Assembly: GCA_031278815.1 (NCBI GenBank)
Contig: JAITJS010000123.1
Span: forward strand, 1-40,822
Reading direction: 5' to 3'
Source of the DNA: Treponema sp.
Lineage (GTDB): Bacteria > Spirochaetota > Spirochaetia > Treponematales > Breznakiellaceae
DNA: 40,822 nucleotides
Below, one piece after another: positions 8,867-17,104 of the stretch. The notes under the pieces were generated by a model. That model made no database searches. It saw only the letters and a list, made by a program, of their open reading frames with translations, and was not told the origin of the DNA. Both the position numbers and the translations under genes were made by a program. Numbering within the stretch: the first letter of the stretch is position 1; the number at the start of each line of letters is the position of its first letter.

Positions 8867-9076
8867 ATAACATGCAAACAATCAACGTATCATTATGAAA
8901 TCGGTTCACCAGTTTTCCCCTGCGGTCCAGCATAGGACATATTTCTCCCCCAGAATAGCTGAAAAGATAGGCCGTGCTTCCCGGGATACAGTCCACCACC
9001 TGGGGGGCCAAATTGCGGTACACCCCGCTTCGGTATCCACTACTTCTTCGGTATAGGCAGTCAATATCCGAATCAT
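8865..9076 (-). pseudogene. Remnant of a FIST-domain sensory protein gene
   Basis: The ATG at 9076 overlaps the stop codon of the upstream kinase (ATGA), and the first codons read MIRILTAYTEEVVDTEAG, like the N-terminus of FIST-domain proteins. A second frame then encodes the very end of a FIST C-terminal domain: AYLFSYSGGEICPML followed by LVNRFHNDTLIVCML and a stop. The several hundred residues between the two are missing and the halves are out of frame. An internal deletion has therefore removed almost the whole gene while keeping both ends. FIST domains are predicted small-ligand sensors often linked to two-component proteins, and the ATGA overlap says this one was translated with the kinase. 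The assignment rests on recalled family sequence features. Confidence 0.6.
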
Positions 9077-11853
9077 GCTAAAGCCCTCCGTAAGCCTGTA
9101 ATTTTCTCGATCACCACATCATAATCCAAAGAGGCCATAAGTCCACTTATCTCCCTCAACTCCTCATCCCTAACCCCCTCATGCCTCATCCTATCAAGCT
9201 CCCCCGCTAACCTATCCGCCTCCCCGCTATCCCCCACCTTGCACGCCTCCACTATGGCTTCCAGCTTCTCCACTAATACCTCCCGACTCACCTCCGCCCG
9301 TTCCTCCTCACCCTCACCAGTCCCTAAACGCTGCTCCAACGCCTCCCTAAACCAGTACAACTCTTCACAGATCCCTTCCGTCTCCCCTTCACATACCCCA
9401 TACGCCCCCTCCTTCGATGCCCGCTCCAACTTGTACGCCCACTGAGCTAACGCTTCCATCCCCAGATTCGCCAATACCCCCTTTATCCCATGCAGCCGTA
9501 TCGTATACGCTTTCCAATCCCCCTCAGCCATATACCGCCGTATCTCCTCCAGATACCCCGCACATTCCTTGCAGAATTGCCTCAGTATCGCTAGATACGT
9601 CCCCCCTTCATTCCCCACATGGGATATGCCTACCCCTATATCTAAACCCTCTATCCCCTGCAGTTCCCTCAGTATCCCTTCATACCCCTCCCCTTCACCA
9701 CGCTTCCCCACCTCTTCCGTCCCCAGGATCTTCTCCTTCGGCAGCCACTTCAGTAATATCCCGTTCAACTGCTCCCCATCTATCGGTTTCGAGATAAAAT
9801 CATTCATACCCCCCTCAAGAAACGCCTCCCGGGCCCCACTCACCGCATTCGCACTCAACGCGATAATCGGCATCTCCTGGTACCTCACCCCAGCCAGTCC
9901 CCGAATGTATCCTACCGCCTCTATCCCGTCCATCTCAGGCATCATGTGATCCATGAACACCAGATCGTAGGCCTGCGCCTTCACCAGCTCTATCGCCTCC
10001 CGTCCGCTCAACGCCGTGTCCGCACTAATCTTATGGGTCGCCAAAAAACCCAGCGCTACCGTTAGGTTTATCGAGTTGTCATCTACCACCAACACCTTCA
10101 CATCCTCCCGGGCTATTACCCGGCCCACTACCCCTACCTGCTCAATCTTCCCCCCGTCCCCTTCCACCAGCGGCAGATAAAGGCTGAATACCGACCCCTT
10201 CTCGTATTCACTGGTTACCTCTATCTCCCCTCCCATCATCTCTACCAGGTTCTTCGTGATGGATAACCCCAAGCCCGTCCCCACAATCCCCCGGTTCTTC
10301 CGACTGTCAAACTGTTGAAACTTCCCAAACAGCTTCGGTATATCCTCACCCTTGATCCCTATCCCCGAATCTTCCACGATAAACCCTACATACTCCTTCC
10401 CCTCCCGATTCACCCGTTCCGCTTTGAGATAAACATACCCCTTCCGGGTGTATTTGATCGCATTATTCACGATGTTCGTTATCACCTGCCTCACCCGTAC
10501 CTCATCCCCGTACAAGGCTTGGGGAATACGGGGGTCAAAGCTATGGCGGAACTCCAGATTCTTGGCCATGGCCGTGAAGGTACTCATGGAACAGATGTTA
10601 TCATAGAGGCTTAGGATATGGTAATGCACGGGGATAATTTCCATTTTACCGGCTTCGATTTTGGAGAAGTCCAGGATATCGTTGATGATCTGGAGGAGGG
10701 CCTTGGCCATTTTCTTAATATCGGTGAAGTAGCTGAGTTGGACCGGATCGAGGTTATCGGTACACATGAGGTCGCTCATACCAATGATGGCGTTCATGGG
10801 GGTACGGATTTCGTGGCTCATGGAGGCGAGGAACTGGCTTTTGGCCTGGGAAGCGGCTTCGGCCAACTTGGTTTGTACTTCCAGTTCCGCGGTTCGCAGG
10901 GCATTGGCAATAATAGGGGCTGCAGCAGACAAAAAAAGGTCCAGGTTTTCACCGATAACCGGCGAGAAATAGTCTTTAATCGAGTTGGCTATATGGACCG
11001 TAGCAAACTGTTCTCCTCCTATGGCCAGGGGACGGGCTAGGTAAGATTCGATCCGTTTCTGATTGGTTCCCGGTGGATGCAGATCCATCCTTTGCCGATC
11101 TTGGACGGTAAAGTCAGGGAAAAGGGCGTCGAAATCCTTTTGTGCCATTCCGGTGAAGCCATCGACAATCTCGGAGGCATACCATCGGGCATTACAGGTA
11201 TAGACCAAGCAGGTATTATGGTGGCTCTTAATCATGATAGAGGCGATCCCGGCCTCGCAAATATAGGTCAATAATTCAAAAAAACCTTTAATGATATCCT
11301 CAAGAGACTCCAGGTTGCTGGATAATTCCGTAAGCCTGCTGATAATGGTCATTTGGAAGAGCTTCGTATCCAAGAGGCTATTAACCATCTCGATGAGGGT
11401 GGCATCGTTGATCCGCCGGCCTTCTTTTTCAATCGCCCCATAATCAATCGTCACAGCTGCGGCAAGCAAGCGCTCAATGTGCTCTTTCAGCTTCCCGAAA
11501 TGATCCGGCGACTTTTCAATATAGCAATCCACCCCTGCCTGTTCTGCCCAGAAACGGTCTTTAGTTTCACTGAGGGCGGTAAACATGATGATAGGAATCA
11601 TCTTGGTATGCTTGCGGGATTTTAAAAAACGGGTGGCTTGATAACCCTTAAAAAGGGGCATCTCTATATCGGTAATGATAAGATGGGGAAGAAATTGATA
11701 GACTTGTTTGATTCCCTCTAAACCATCTGCAGCCCGCCGGGTGTGGTACCCTGCTTCCTGTAATACTTCCAAAAGGATATCCGCAAATATATCAGAATCT
11801 TCAAGCAGCAATATTCGTTTTTGTTCGACCCCTTCTTGGGTAAGCTTGGTCAT
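9073..11853 (-). CDS. Hybrid histidine kinase with N-terminal receiver (REC, GAF-like, HisKA, HATPase, REC, HPt)
   Basis: A 926-residue soluble phosphorelay protein. It starts with a receiver domain (D62 in IITDIEMPLFKG). A poorly conserved region that may be GAF-like follows (about 150-320), then HisKA (H347 in [13 protein letters not shown]), HATPase (DSGIGI, GTGLGLS), a second receiver (D635 in MDHMMPEMDG) and an HPt domain (H788 in RLHGIKG). The ATG at 11853 is chosen over a GTG at 11874 because GGAGG lies five bases before it. From HisKA onward it is closely similar to the kinase downstream. The coding strand of roughly the last 1.4 kb is unusually purine-rich, unlike the first half. Its stop overlaps the start of the FIST remnant. 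Confidence 0.92.
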   Translation of the reverse strand: MTKLTQEGVEQKRILLLEDSDIFADILLEVLQEAGYHTRRAADGLEGIKQVYQFLPHLIITDIEMPLFKGYQATRFLKSRKHTKMIPIIMFTALSETKDRFWAEQAGVDCYIEKSPDHFGKLKEHIERLLAAAVTIDYGAIEKEGRRINDATLIEMVNSLLDTKLFQMTIISRLTELSSNLESLEDIIKGFFELLTYICEAGIASIMIKSHHNTCLVYTCNARWYASEIVDGFTGMAQKDFDALFPDFTVQDRQRMDLHPPGTNQKRIESYLARPLAIGGEQFATVHIANSIKDYFSPVIGENLDLFLSAAAPIIANALRTAELEVQTKLAEAASQAKSQFLASMSHEIRTPMNAIIGMSDLMCTDNLDPVQLSYFTDIKKMAKALLQIINDILDFSKIEAGKMEIIPVHYHILSLYDNICSMSTFTAMAKNLEFRHSFDPRIPQALYGDEVRVRQVITNIVNNAIKYTRKGYVYLKAERVNREGKEYVGFIVEDSGIGIKGEDIPKLFGKFQQFDSRKNRGIVGTGLGLSITKNLVEMMGGEIEVTSEYEKGSVFSLYLPLVEGDGGKIEQVGVVGRVIAREDVKVLVVDDNSINLTVALGFLATHKISADTALSGREAIELVKAQAYDLVFMDHMMPEMDGIEAVGYIRGLAGVRYQEMPIIALSANAVSGAREAFLEGGMNDFISKPIDGEQLNGILLKWLPKEKILGTEEVGKRGEGEGYEGILRELQGIEGLDIGVGISHVGNEGGTYLAILRQFCKECAGYLEEIRRYMAEGDWKAYTIRLHGIKGVLANLGMEALAQWAYKLERASKEGAYGVCEGETEGICEELYWFREALEQRLGTGEGEEERAEVSREVLVEKLEAIVEACKVGDSGEADRLAGELDRMRHEGVRDEELREISGLMASLDYDVVIEKITGLRRALA

Positions 11854-11924
11854 AAGAGCCTCCGATACAGGCACGTACTAGGATAAAGATACACCATTTC
11901 TCTTACCGGTCTCAATATTACCCC

Positions 11925-12100
11925 ATCATAATCCAAAGCGGTCATAAGTCCATTTATCTCCCTAATTCCTCCCCACTCACCACTACCCGCTCGATCCCTT
12001 CCATCTCCTCTTCACATACCCCATACGCCCCCTCCTTTGATGCCCGCTCCAACTTGCACGCCCACTGAGCTAACGCTTCCATACCTATTCGCACTTCAAT
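11925..12100 (-). pseudogene. Remnant of a third hybrid kinase (HPt end only)
   Basis: Two blocks here match the 3' end of the neighbouring kinase gene. The block near 11931-11980 encodes REINGLMTALDYD, corresponding to REISGLMASLDYD in the intact kinase. The block near 12010-12086 is almost base-for-base the same as 9380-9455. The sequence between them (about 190 bases in the intact gene) is missing, and there is no 5' part. This is a leftover of a paralogous kinase gene, either a tandem duplicate or a recombination product. It has the same purine-rich coding style as the 3' half of the intact copy. Confidence 0.75.
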
Positions 12101-12184
12101 GAGAAAGAGTAGCTCCTAAGAAGATACAAAAAACAGCCCTCTTCTGCTCAGCATCCGAGGCGCGCCGCATCTGCCCGGCATGCC

Positions 12185-12949
12185 TTAAGAACGTAAGAAT
12201 ACATCCCCGGAATGGAATTTCCGTATGCCTGTATCGGCACAGGTCAAGATGATATGCCCGTTTTCATCAATACCCTCATAACGTCCGGTAACATACTCCG
12301 CTTTATCCGGGCTTAATCCTAGGGATATTTCTTTATGCAGCTTGAAGGCTCTTGCGAGATAGGCAGCGCGTAGGGCGCCGAATCCCTGGTGCAGCCAATC
12401 GGCTATTTGATGAGAGAGATGGGTCTGTAATGCGGCTATGAGCGCTTCGGCGCTTACCGCATAGCCCATTTCCTGTAAGGAAGCAGGAGGATAGCGCATG
12501 GATGGATCCGTACCGGGGCTGACTGCCGCATTGATTCCGGTTCCTATGACTATCCACCCGGGTTTTCCCCGCCCATCAATGGCGCCGCACTCCAGCAAAG
12601 AACCGGCTATCTTCTTTTCACGGAAGAGCATATCGTTGGGCCACTTAATAGCTATCTGGCTTTCGTCAGTATACTGGGCAATGGTATGATACACAGCCAA
12701 GGCGTTGACATACACCAGATCGCTAAAGCGGGCTGCTCCGATATCCTTCGCTTGTATGATACCGGACCAATAGACATTCCCTTCAGGAGATACCCAGGTC
12801 CGGTTTCGGGTCCCTTTTCCCTTGGTCTGACGCTGAGCCCGGACCACGGTTCCGCTTGGGGCTCCTCCCTGGGCCAGGGTTTTTGCATACTCATTGGTAC
12901 TGTCCACTTCAACGAGGGTATAGGTTTTGTCTTTCCCGCCAAACTGCAT
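12185..12949 (-). CDS. birA: Biotin--[acetyl-CoA-carboxylase] ligase, catalytic form
   Basis: BirA makes biotinyl-AMP and transfers biotin to the lysine of AccB. The 254-residue protein has the substrate-binding segments VDSTNEYAK, QTKGKGTRNRTWVSPEGNVYWS (read here as KGKGTRNRTW plus the following SPEGN) and IKWPNDM, then a C-terminal BPL_C-like stretch (GRYEGIDENGHIIL). It lacks the N-terminal HTH of E. coli BirA, so it should not act as a biotin repressor. An AGGAGG site precedes the ATG. It is divergent from rpmH. Its substrate complex, AccABCD, is encoded in part about 10 kb away in this window. Confidence 0.93.
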   Translation of the reverse strand: MQFGGKDKTYTLVEVDSTNEYAKTLAQGGAPSGTVVRAQRQTKGKGTRNRTWVSPEGNVYWSGIIQAKDIGAARFSDLVYVNALAVYHTIAQYTDESQIAIKWPNDMLFREKKIAGSLLECGAIDGRGKPGWIVIGTGINAAVSPGTDPSMRYPPASLQEMGYAVSAEALIAALQTHLSHQIADWLHQGFGALRAAYLARAFKLHKEISLGLSPDKAEYVTGRYEGIDENGHIILTCADTGIRKFHSGDVFLRS

Positions 12950-13088
12950 GGATAGGGCCTCCTTATGCTAGAATACCATATCTGGATCCAGCGGGTACAG
13001 AGGACGTACTTAGCGGACTTTTTCTGAGGCTTGAGCGTTACAAAATAGCTCCAGGACCCCTCCCCTGCCTGATGTGCTCCACAGCCAT

Positions 13089-13117
13089 ATTGACCTAATG
13101 AGTCCCTTCCTCTATGA
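13089..13117 (+). promoter_or_regulatory. Sigma-70-type promoter for rpmH operon
   Basis: TTGACC (13089-13094) and TATGAT (13112-13117) are separated by 17 bases. They lie about 35 bases before rpmH in the intergenic region divergent from birA. Position and spacing fit a vegetative promoter for rpmH-rnpA-yidD. Confidence 0.65.
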
Positions 13118-13151
13118 TAAATCTTTAATATTGAAGTAAGGAGCTGTTTCA

Positions 13152-13307
13152 ATGAAACGGACGTATCAACCCAGTAAAGTGAAGCGCAACCGGAAATTCG
13201 GATTCCGGGCTCGGATGAAAACCCGGGGAGGTAGACTTATCTTAAAGCGCCGGCGGGCTAAGGGCCGGTTTAAATTGAGTATTTCTGACGAAAAAAAGCC
13301 TTATTAA
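13152..13307 (+). CDS. rpmH: 50S ribosomal protein L34
   Basis: A 51-residue, strongly basic protein starting [21 protein letters not shown] and continuing [18 protein letters not shown]. This is the conserved L34 sequence; the canonical protein ends near residue 45. The present protein has a short extra C-terminal tail ([10 protein letters not shown]). AAGGAG lies eight bases before the ATG. It is followed 13 bases later by rnpA, the usual bacterial order. Confidence 0.97.
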   Translation: MKRTYQPSKVKRNRKFGFRARMKTRGGRLILKRRRAKGRFKLSISDEKKPY

Positions 13308-13320
13308 GGAGGATGCACCC

Positions 13321-13716
13321 TTGGGACTTGTCCCTGTTCAGAAGGAAGGTATGTGCAACGGGAAAGAGAAGGTATCGTTTCGATTTCAACGGGCAGAACG
13401 CTTAAAGGGAAGGCGGGATATCCGGAAAGTATTTAACCAGGGTCACCATGTTACGTGTTCCGGTGCGAAGTTGTTTGTTTTAACCAATGGCTTGTCCCAT
13501 AATCGGATTGCTTTTACTTTTTCTCGTAAATTTGGGACCGCAGTAGCGCGGAATCGGGCCAGGCGGCTTGGTCGGGAAGCATACCGTCATATAGGGTATG
13601 CCCTCAAGCCGGGGTATGACGTGGTGTTGCTGGTGTATCCGGGTCAAGATACCTTGGTAGCCCGGATGGAACAGGTAAAGCGTTTGTTTTCTAAAGCCGA
13701 TTTATATGGAAAATAA
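13321..13716 (+). CDS. rnpA: Ribonuclease P protein component
   Basis: RnpA is the protein subunit that helps the RNase P ribozyme trim tRNA 5' leaders. The 131-residue basic protein has the family's central motif with [20 protein letters not shown] and the preceding [14 protein letters not shown] segment. A TTG at 13321 is taken as the start because AAGGAGG lies eight bases upstream; an ATG ten codons in (13351) is the alternative. It overlaps yidD by 11 bases, so these genes are translationally coupled. Confidence 0.93.
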   Translation: MGLVPVQKEGMCNGKEKVSFRFQRAERLKGRRDIRKVFNQGHHVTCSGAKLFVLTNGLSHNRIAFTFSRKFGTAVARNRARRLGREAYRHIGYALKPGYDVVLLVYPGQDTLVARMEQVKRLFSKADLYGK

Positions 13717-13972
13717 ATCATGGCCCCTGTATGAGCGGGAATTTTCCCAGGTAGGTAGTAGGGTGCGGAGGCTGGTGTTGTGGGGGATCCGGTTTTATCA
13801 GGGATCTATTTCCCCTTATTTTCTTCCCTGTTGTCGGTATGCCCCAAGCTGTTCTGCCTATGCTTATGAAGCGGTCCAGAAATACGGGCTATGCCGGGGT
13901 TGTGTATTGACCCTTAAACGGCTCCTGCGCTGTCATCCCTTCTGTCCAGGGGGCTATGATCCGGTACCCTAG
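13706..13972 (+). CDS. yidD: Membrane protein insertion efficiency factor YidD
   Basis: YidD is a small inner-membrane-associated protein that helps YidC-dependent insertion. The 88-residue product has the hallmark segments [20 protein letters not shown] and the conserved cysteine-rich C-terminal part ([26 protein letters not shown], of which [12 protein letters not shown] is the family's ending). It starts inside rnpA and lies in the standard rpmH-rnpA-yidD-yidC order. Confidence 0.95.
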   Translation: MENKSWPLYEREFSQVGSRVRRLVLWGIRFYQGSISPYFLPCCRYAPSCSAYAYEAVQKYGLCRGCVLTLKRLLRCHPFCPGGYDPVP

Positions 13973-14039
13973 GAAGCCTGAGAGGAAGGACTTAGATCTT
14001 GGGATTTTGTAGGGATGCGCAAAAAGACCGCGCAGGTTT

Positions 14040-14165
14040 AATAAAAAATCCCCGCCCGCAAAGCAGCGGGGTATTGAAGATTTCTCCTTGAAAGCGTATC
14101 GTATGCGGGGGAATAAATCCCCCGTGCCCCCGTTGTACGCCCAGGGGCGGGGTATTAAACCCCAC
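14040..14165. repeat. Hairpin-rich intergenic repeat between yidD and yidC
   Basis: Three GC-rich stem-loops lie in the 300-base gap between yidD and yidC: CCCCGC/GCGGGG (14050-14071), CGGGGG-N7-CCCCCG (14106-14124) and GCCCC/GGGGC (14126-14148). GTATTAAACCCC and GGGGTATT motifs flank the set and resemble the sequence beside the hairpin at 3930. The region is not coding; a minus-strand frame exists only because of the palindromes. It could be a REP-like repeat, a miniature element derived from an IS200-type end, or an RNA structure that adjusts yidC expression. The remainder of the gap (14166-14278) is AT-rich and probably carries a promoter for yidC. Confidence 0.6.
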
Positions 14166-14278
14166 GGTAAGGGCGCTGTTGCGCTTCATGTGAGCGCGTA
14201 GATTGAAACAATAAAAAACAGTTACAAAAGTGTGTTTTTAGTTAAAGCATAAAAATTAAAAAGTGCTTGAGGAGTTGC

Positions 14279-16063
14279 ATGGAAAAGCGAACATTGCTGG
14301 CGGTGGTGCTTTCAGTTCTTGTTATATCAGGTTATTATGTGGTGCAGGGCATTTTTTTCCCGCCTCCGACTCCTGTGGCCACCACAGAGGCTGTACAGGA
14401 TCCTGCCCGCCCGGTAAAGTCCCGGGAAGAGCCGGTTTCCCGGGTGGAAGTAGGGGCGGATAGTACGGAAGCCGTGGAGGAAGGCCTGGTTTTAGAGCAG
14501 CGGGTAACCATAGACACGGACCTGTTGCGGGTAACCCTCACCAATGCCGGGGGAGACGTGGTTTCCTATAAGCTCAAGGAACATACCGAAGGGGATGCGT
14601 TTGTAGAGATGATCCTTCCGGGTACCGAGGAGCCCCATGCTTTTACCCTGGCCTTTGGGGATGCCACGGCCCAGCCGATACAGTCCTACTTTACGGTGGA
14701 GCGCCTGTCTGAGTATACCCTGGCATTTTACCGGGATTTTACCCTGGGAACCGCTGCCGATGAAGCGGAGGGTCGGTTTCGCTTGACCAAAACCTATACC
14801 TTTAAGCCCCATGAATACATGTTTGAGTTGACCATACAGTTGGAGGGTGGGCACTCGATCCCGGGGTTTAATTTCTCTGGCGCCGCCTATACCTTGACTT
14901 TTGGGCCCCAGATCGGCCCCTATTTTGAAAAACTGGACCAACGCTATGAGTACCGCCACTATTATACCTATACCAACGGTAAACAGAAACAGGAAAAGGT
15001 AAGTGATCATGGGCCCCTGAGAATTCTGACCCGTCCGAGTTGGGCGGCAATTGCGGGGAAATACTTCACGTTTATCGCCCTCCCCTATATTAACCAGTAT
15101 GAGATGGAATTCTCCACCAGGCCTGAGCCGGGTATTTCCAGCGCTTCCCGGTTTTCCCTGGTCCGCTTGCCGGTGAACAGCTCCCGTACCGAGGATACCT
15201 ACCGGTTTTACTTAGGCCCCAAGAACCAGAATTCCCTGGTGGTGTATACCAATGGAAACAACGACTTCAATCTCCGGGACATGGATTTAATCAAGGTGGC
15301 CAATACCAGCGGCTTCCTAGGGCCTTTGGAAACGGTCCTCAAGTGGGTTTTGAGCTTCTTCTACCGGATTATTCCGAACTATGGGGTGGCGATTCTGTTT
15401 CTTACCCTCCTGGTGAAGGTCCTCTTGTTCCCCCTTACCAAGAAAGGGTCTGAATCGACCCTGAGGATGCAGGTTCTTTCCCCCAAGATCAAAGAGATCC
15501 AGATCAAATACAAGGACAATCCCGCCAAGATAAACACGGAAATGGCGGAATTGTACAAGAAGGAAGGGTATAACCCCCTTGCAGGTTGCCTCCCCATGCT
15601 CCTGCAACTGCCGATTTTCATAGCCATGTACAATCTCTTTAACAACCATTTCGATCTCCGGGGGGCCATGTTCATTCCTGGCTGGATTCCCGACCTGTCC
15701 CTGCCTGAATCGATCGTTAACTTTGCCCCTTTCCGCTTACCCTTGCTGGGGTGGAGTGCTATTCGCCTGTTACCCTTTATTTATGTGGGTTCCCAACTGC
15801 TTTATGGTAAGATAACCCAGACTCCGGATCAGCAGGCCAATGCCCAGATGAAGATGATGCTCTATATCATGCCTATCGTGCTCTTTTTTGTACTCTACGA
15901 TGTGCCTTCAGGCTTACTCTTGTACTGGATCATCTCTAATCTCTTGTCCCTGGTGCAGCAAGTGGCTATCAACAAATATCTGGCAAAGAAGCGGGCAACT
16001 CTGGTTATGGCTAATCCTGAACCGGTGATTGCACCGAAAAAGAAGAAGGGGAAAAGGGGATAA
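14279..16063 (+). CDS. yidC: Membrane protein insertase YidC
   Basis: YidC inserts and folds inner-membrane proteins, alone or with SecYEG. The 594-residue protein has the long Gram-negative form: an N-terminal anchor (RTLLAVVLSVLVISGYYVV), a large periplasmic domain (about 60-340), and the conserved C-terminal insertase core with its cluster of membrane segments, including YGVAILFLTLLVKVLLFPLT, GCLPMLLQLPIFIAMYNLF and a basic tail ending KKKKGKRG. The ATG at 14279 is chosen because GAGGAG precedes it; an in-frame TTG four codons upstream overlaps that ribosome site. jag follows. Confidence 0.96.
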   Translation: MEKRTLLAVVLSVLVISGYYVVQGIFFPPPTPVATTEAVQDPARPVKSREEPVSRVEVGADSTEAVEEGLVLEQRVTIDTDLLRVTLTNAGGDVVSYKLKEHTEGDAFVEMILPGTEEPHAFTLAFGDATAQPIQSYFTVERLSEYTLAFYRDFTLGTAADEAEGRFRLTKTYTFKPHEYMFELTIQLEGGHSIPGFNFSGAAYTLTFGPQIGPYFEKLDQRYEYRHYYTYTNGKQKQEKVSDHGPLRILTRPSWAAIAGKYFTFIALPYINQYEMEFSTRPEPGISSASRFSLVRLPVNSSRTEDTYRFYLGPKNQNSLVVYTNGNNDFNLRDMDLIKVANTSGFLGPLETVLKWVLSFFYRIIPNYGVAILFLTLLVKVLLFPLTKKGSESTLRMQVLSPKIKEIQIKYKDNPAKINTEMAELYKKEGYNPLAGCLPMLLQLPIFIAMYNLFNNHFDLRGAMFIPGWIPDLSLPESIVNFAPFRLPLLGWSAIRLLPFIYVGSQLLYGKITQTPDQQANAQMKMMLYIMPIVLFFVLYDVPSGLLLYWIISNLLSLVQQVAINKYLAKKRATLVMANPEPVIAPKKKKGKRG

Positions 16064-16161
16064 GCGTTTTTTTCAAAGGTAGCTGACCCTAAGCCCATGG
16101 GGAAACTACCTCAGAAATGAAAAAAGTAAAAAACGCAATTTCTTTCACAAGGAGTCTATAT

Positions 16162-16890
16162 ATGGTATATGAATTTGAAGGCCGTACCGAGAAAGAGGCA
16201 ATCGATCGGGCGGCAGCAGCCCTTGGCCTGGGCAAGGACGATTTTGATGTAGAGATTCTTGAAGTCCAGCGTGCAGGTCTATTCAAGATCAAGAAAGGGT
16301 ATGTTAAGATCCGGGTGCACCTGAACCAGAGTGCCTTAGCAGACCCCAAACATGCCGCGGAAGGGGATGAACAGCGTACCCTTCCTAATGAGCCGCCCCG
16401 TGAGAAAAGATTCGAGGACCCTGAAGCCAAAAATGATTTTGAACAAAAGATAATTGATTTTATAGAAGGTATTGTCCGGCGGATGGGGTATGCGGGAAAG
16501 GCATCGGTCCTCTTCAGGGAAGATCGGAAGATCGGATTCAAGATCGATTCGGAACATTCTTCTATATTAATAGGAAAGAAAGGCAAAAATCTGGATGCGC
16601 TGCAGCTCTTGGTCAATATTTACGCGGGGAGACAGGGGCGAGAGGATATACGGGTGATCTTGGATACCGAGAATTACCGGATTCGCCGGGAGGAGTCTTT
16701 AGTCCGCTTGGCCTTTACCGTGGCCGATCGGGTACGGGAGCATCATGGTTCAGTGCTCCTGGAACCGATGAACCCTTTTGACCGCCGGCTCATCCATACC
16801 ACCCTGAACGACCTTGAGGATGTAGAAACCAAGAGTGAAGGGGAAGGGCTTTACAAACAGGTCCGGGTATATTATCGGGGAGGCCATTAG
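16162..16890 (+). CDS. jag: RNA-binding protein Jag/KhpB (SpoIIIJ-associated)
   Basis: Jag/KhpB is an RNA-binding protein found next to yidC in many bacteria; in Gram-positives it affects cell elongation and division. The 242-residue product has the Jag_N domain (MVYEFEGRTEKEAI to about 55), an acidic linker, a KH domain with the GKKGKNLDALQ motif, and a C-terminal R3H domain (RREESLVRLAFTVADRV, NPFDRRLIHTTL). The ATG at 16162 is preferred over an ATG 15 codons earlier because AAGGAG sits just before it and family members start at this point. Confidence 0.93.
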   Translation: MVYEFEGRTEKEAIDRAAAALGLGKDDFDVEILEVQRAGLFKIKKGYVKIRVHLNQSALADPKHAAEGDEQRTLPNEPPREKRFEDPEAKNDFEQKIIDFIEGIVRRMGYAGKASVLFREDRKIGFKIDSEHSSILIGKKGKNLDALQLLVNIYAGRQGREDIRVILDTENYRIRREESLVRLAFTVADRVREHHGSVLLEPMNPFDRRLIHTTLNDLEDVETKSEGEGLYKQVRVYYRGGH

Positions 16891-16962
16891 GAACCACGGG
16901 CCCGGGCGGTTGCAACTAGGCCCCGCTATATGGTTACCGTACCGGGCACTAAGGCTGCGGCC

Positions 16963-16992
16963 TTGACAGGTTTCGGCTTTATCGGATAATCT
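16963..16992 (+). promoter_or_regulatory. Sigma-70-type promoter for the cobalamin operon
   Basis: TTGACA (16963-16968) and TAATCT (16987-16992) are 18 bases apart, and transcription would begin near 16999, right at the 5' edge of the riboswitch. The second riboswitch has a TTGACA box at the same relative position. Confidence 0.7.
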
Positions 16993-16998
16993 GAACCT

Positions 16999-17101
16999 GT
17001 TATTGATTTTGGGGAAGCAGGGTGCAATTCCCTCGCAAGCGCGTTACCGTAAAGCCGGGATACCACTATCATATACCTGCTGCGCACACCGGAGGATATG
17101 A
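16999..17101 (+). promoter_or_regulatory. Compact cobalamin riboswitch, copy 1
   Basis: The leader holds the corrinoid-aptamer core in recognisable form: a GGGAA...GGGTGCAATTCCC segment, then GCGCGTTACCGT and AGCCGGGATACC, a variant of the B12 box. The whole element is about 100 bases, much shorter than the classic 200-base form. After the core, TCATAT (17069-17074) can pair with ATATGA (17096-17101). The ribosome-binding GGAGG (17091-17095) lies in the resulting loop/stem edge, and the loop sequence TGCGCA could pair with the GCGC of the core. This would close the start site of the btuB-like gene when ligand binds. No T-run follows, so translational control is more likely than termination. 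Confidence 0.8.
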
Positions 17102-17104
17102 GTT

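Noticed and set aside
9239-9949. Several plus-strand frames of 68-126 codons, rich in Ser and Pro
   Set aside because: They are antisense shadows of the purine-rich kinase coding strand.
13992-14189. Minus-strand 65-codon frame between yidD and yidC
   Set aside because: It is produced by the palindromic repeat and is rich in Gly/Pro from the hairpin arms, with no domain. Better explained as a repeat.
14492-15010. Minus-strand 172-codon frame with a hydrophobic start
   Set aside because: It lies wholly inside yidC on the opposite strand, and its membrane-like start is the complement of yidC codons.
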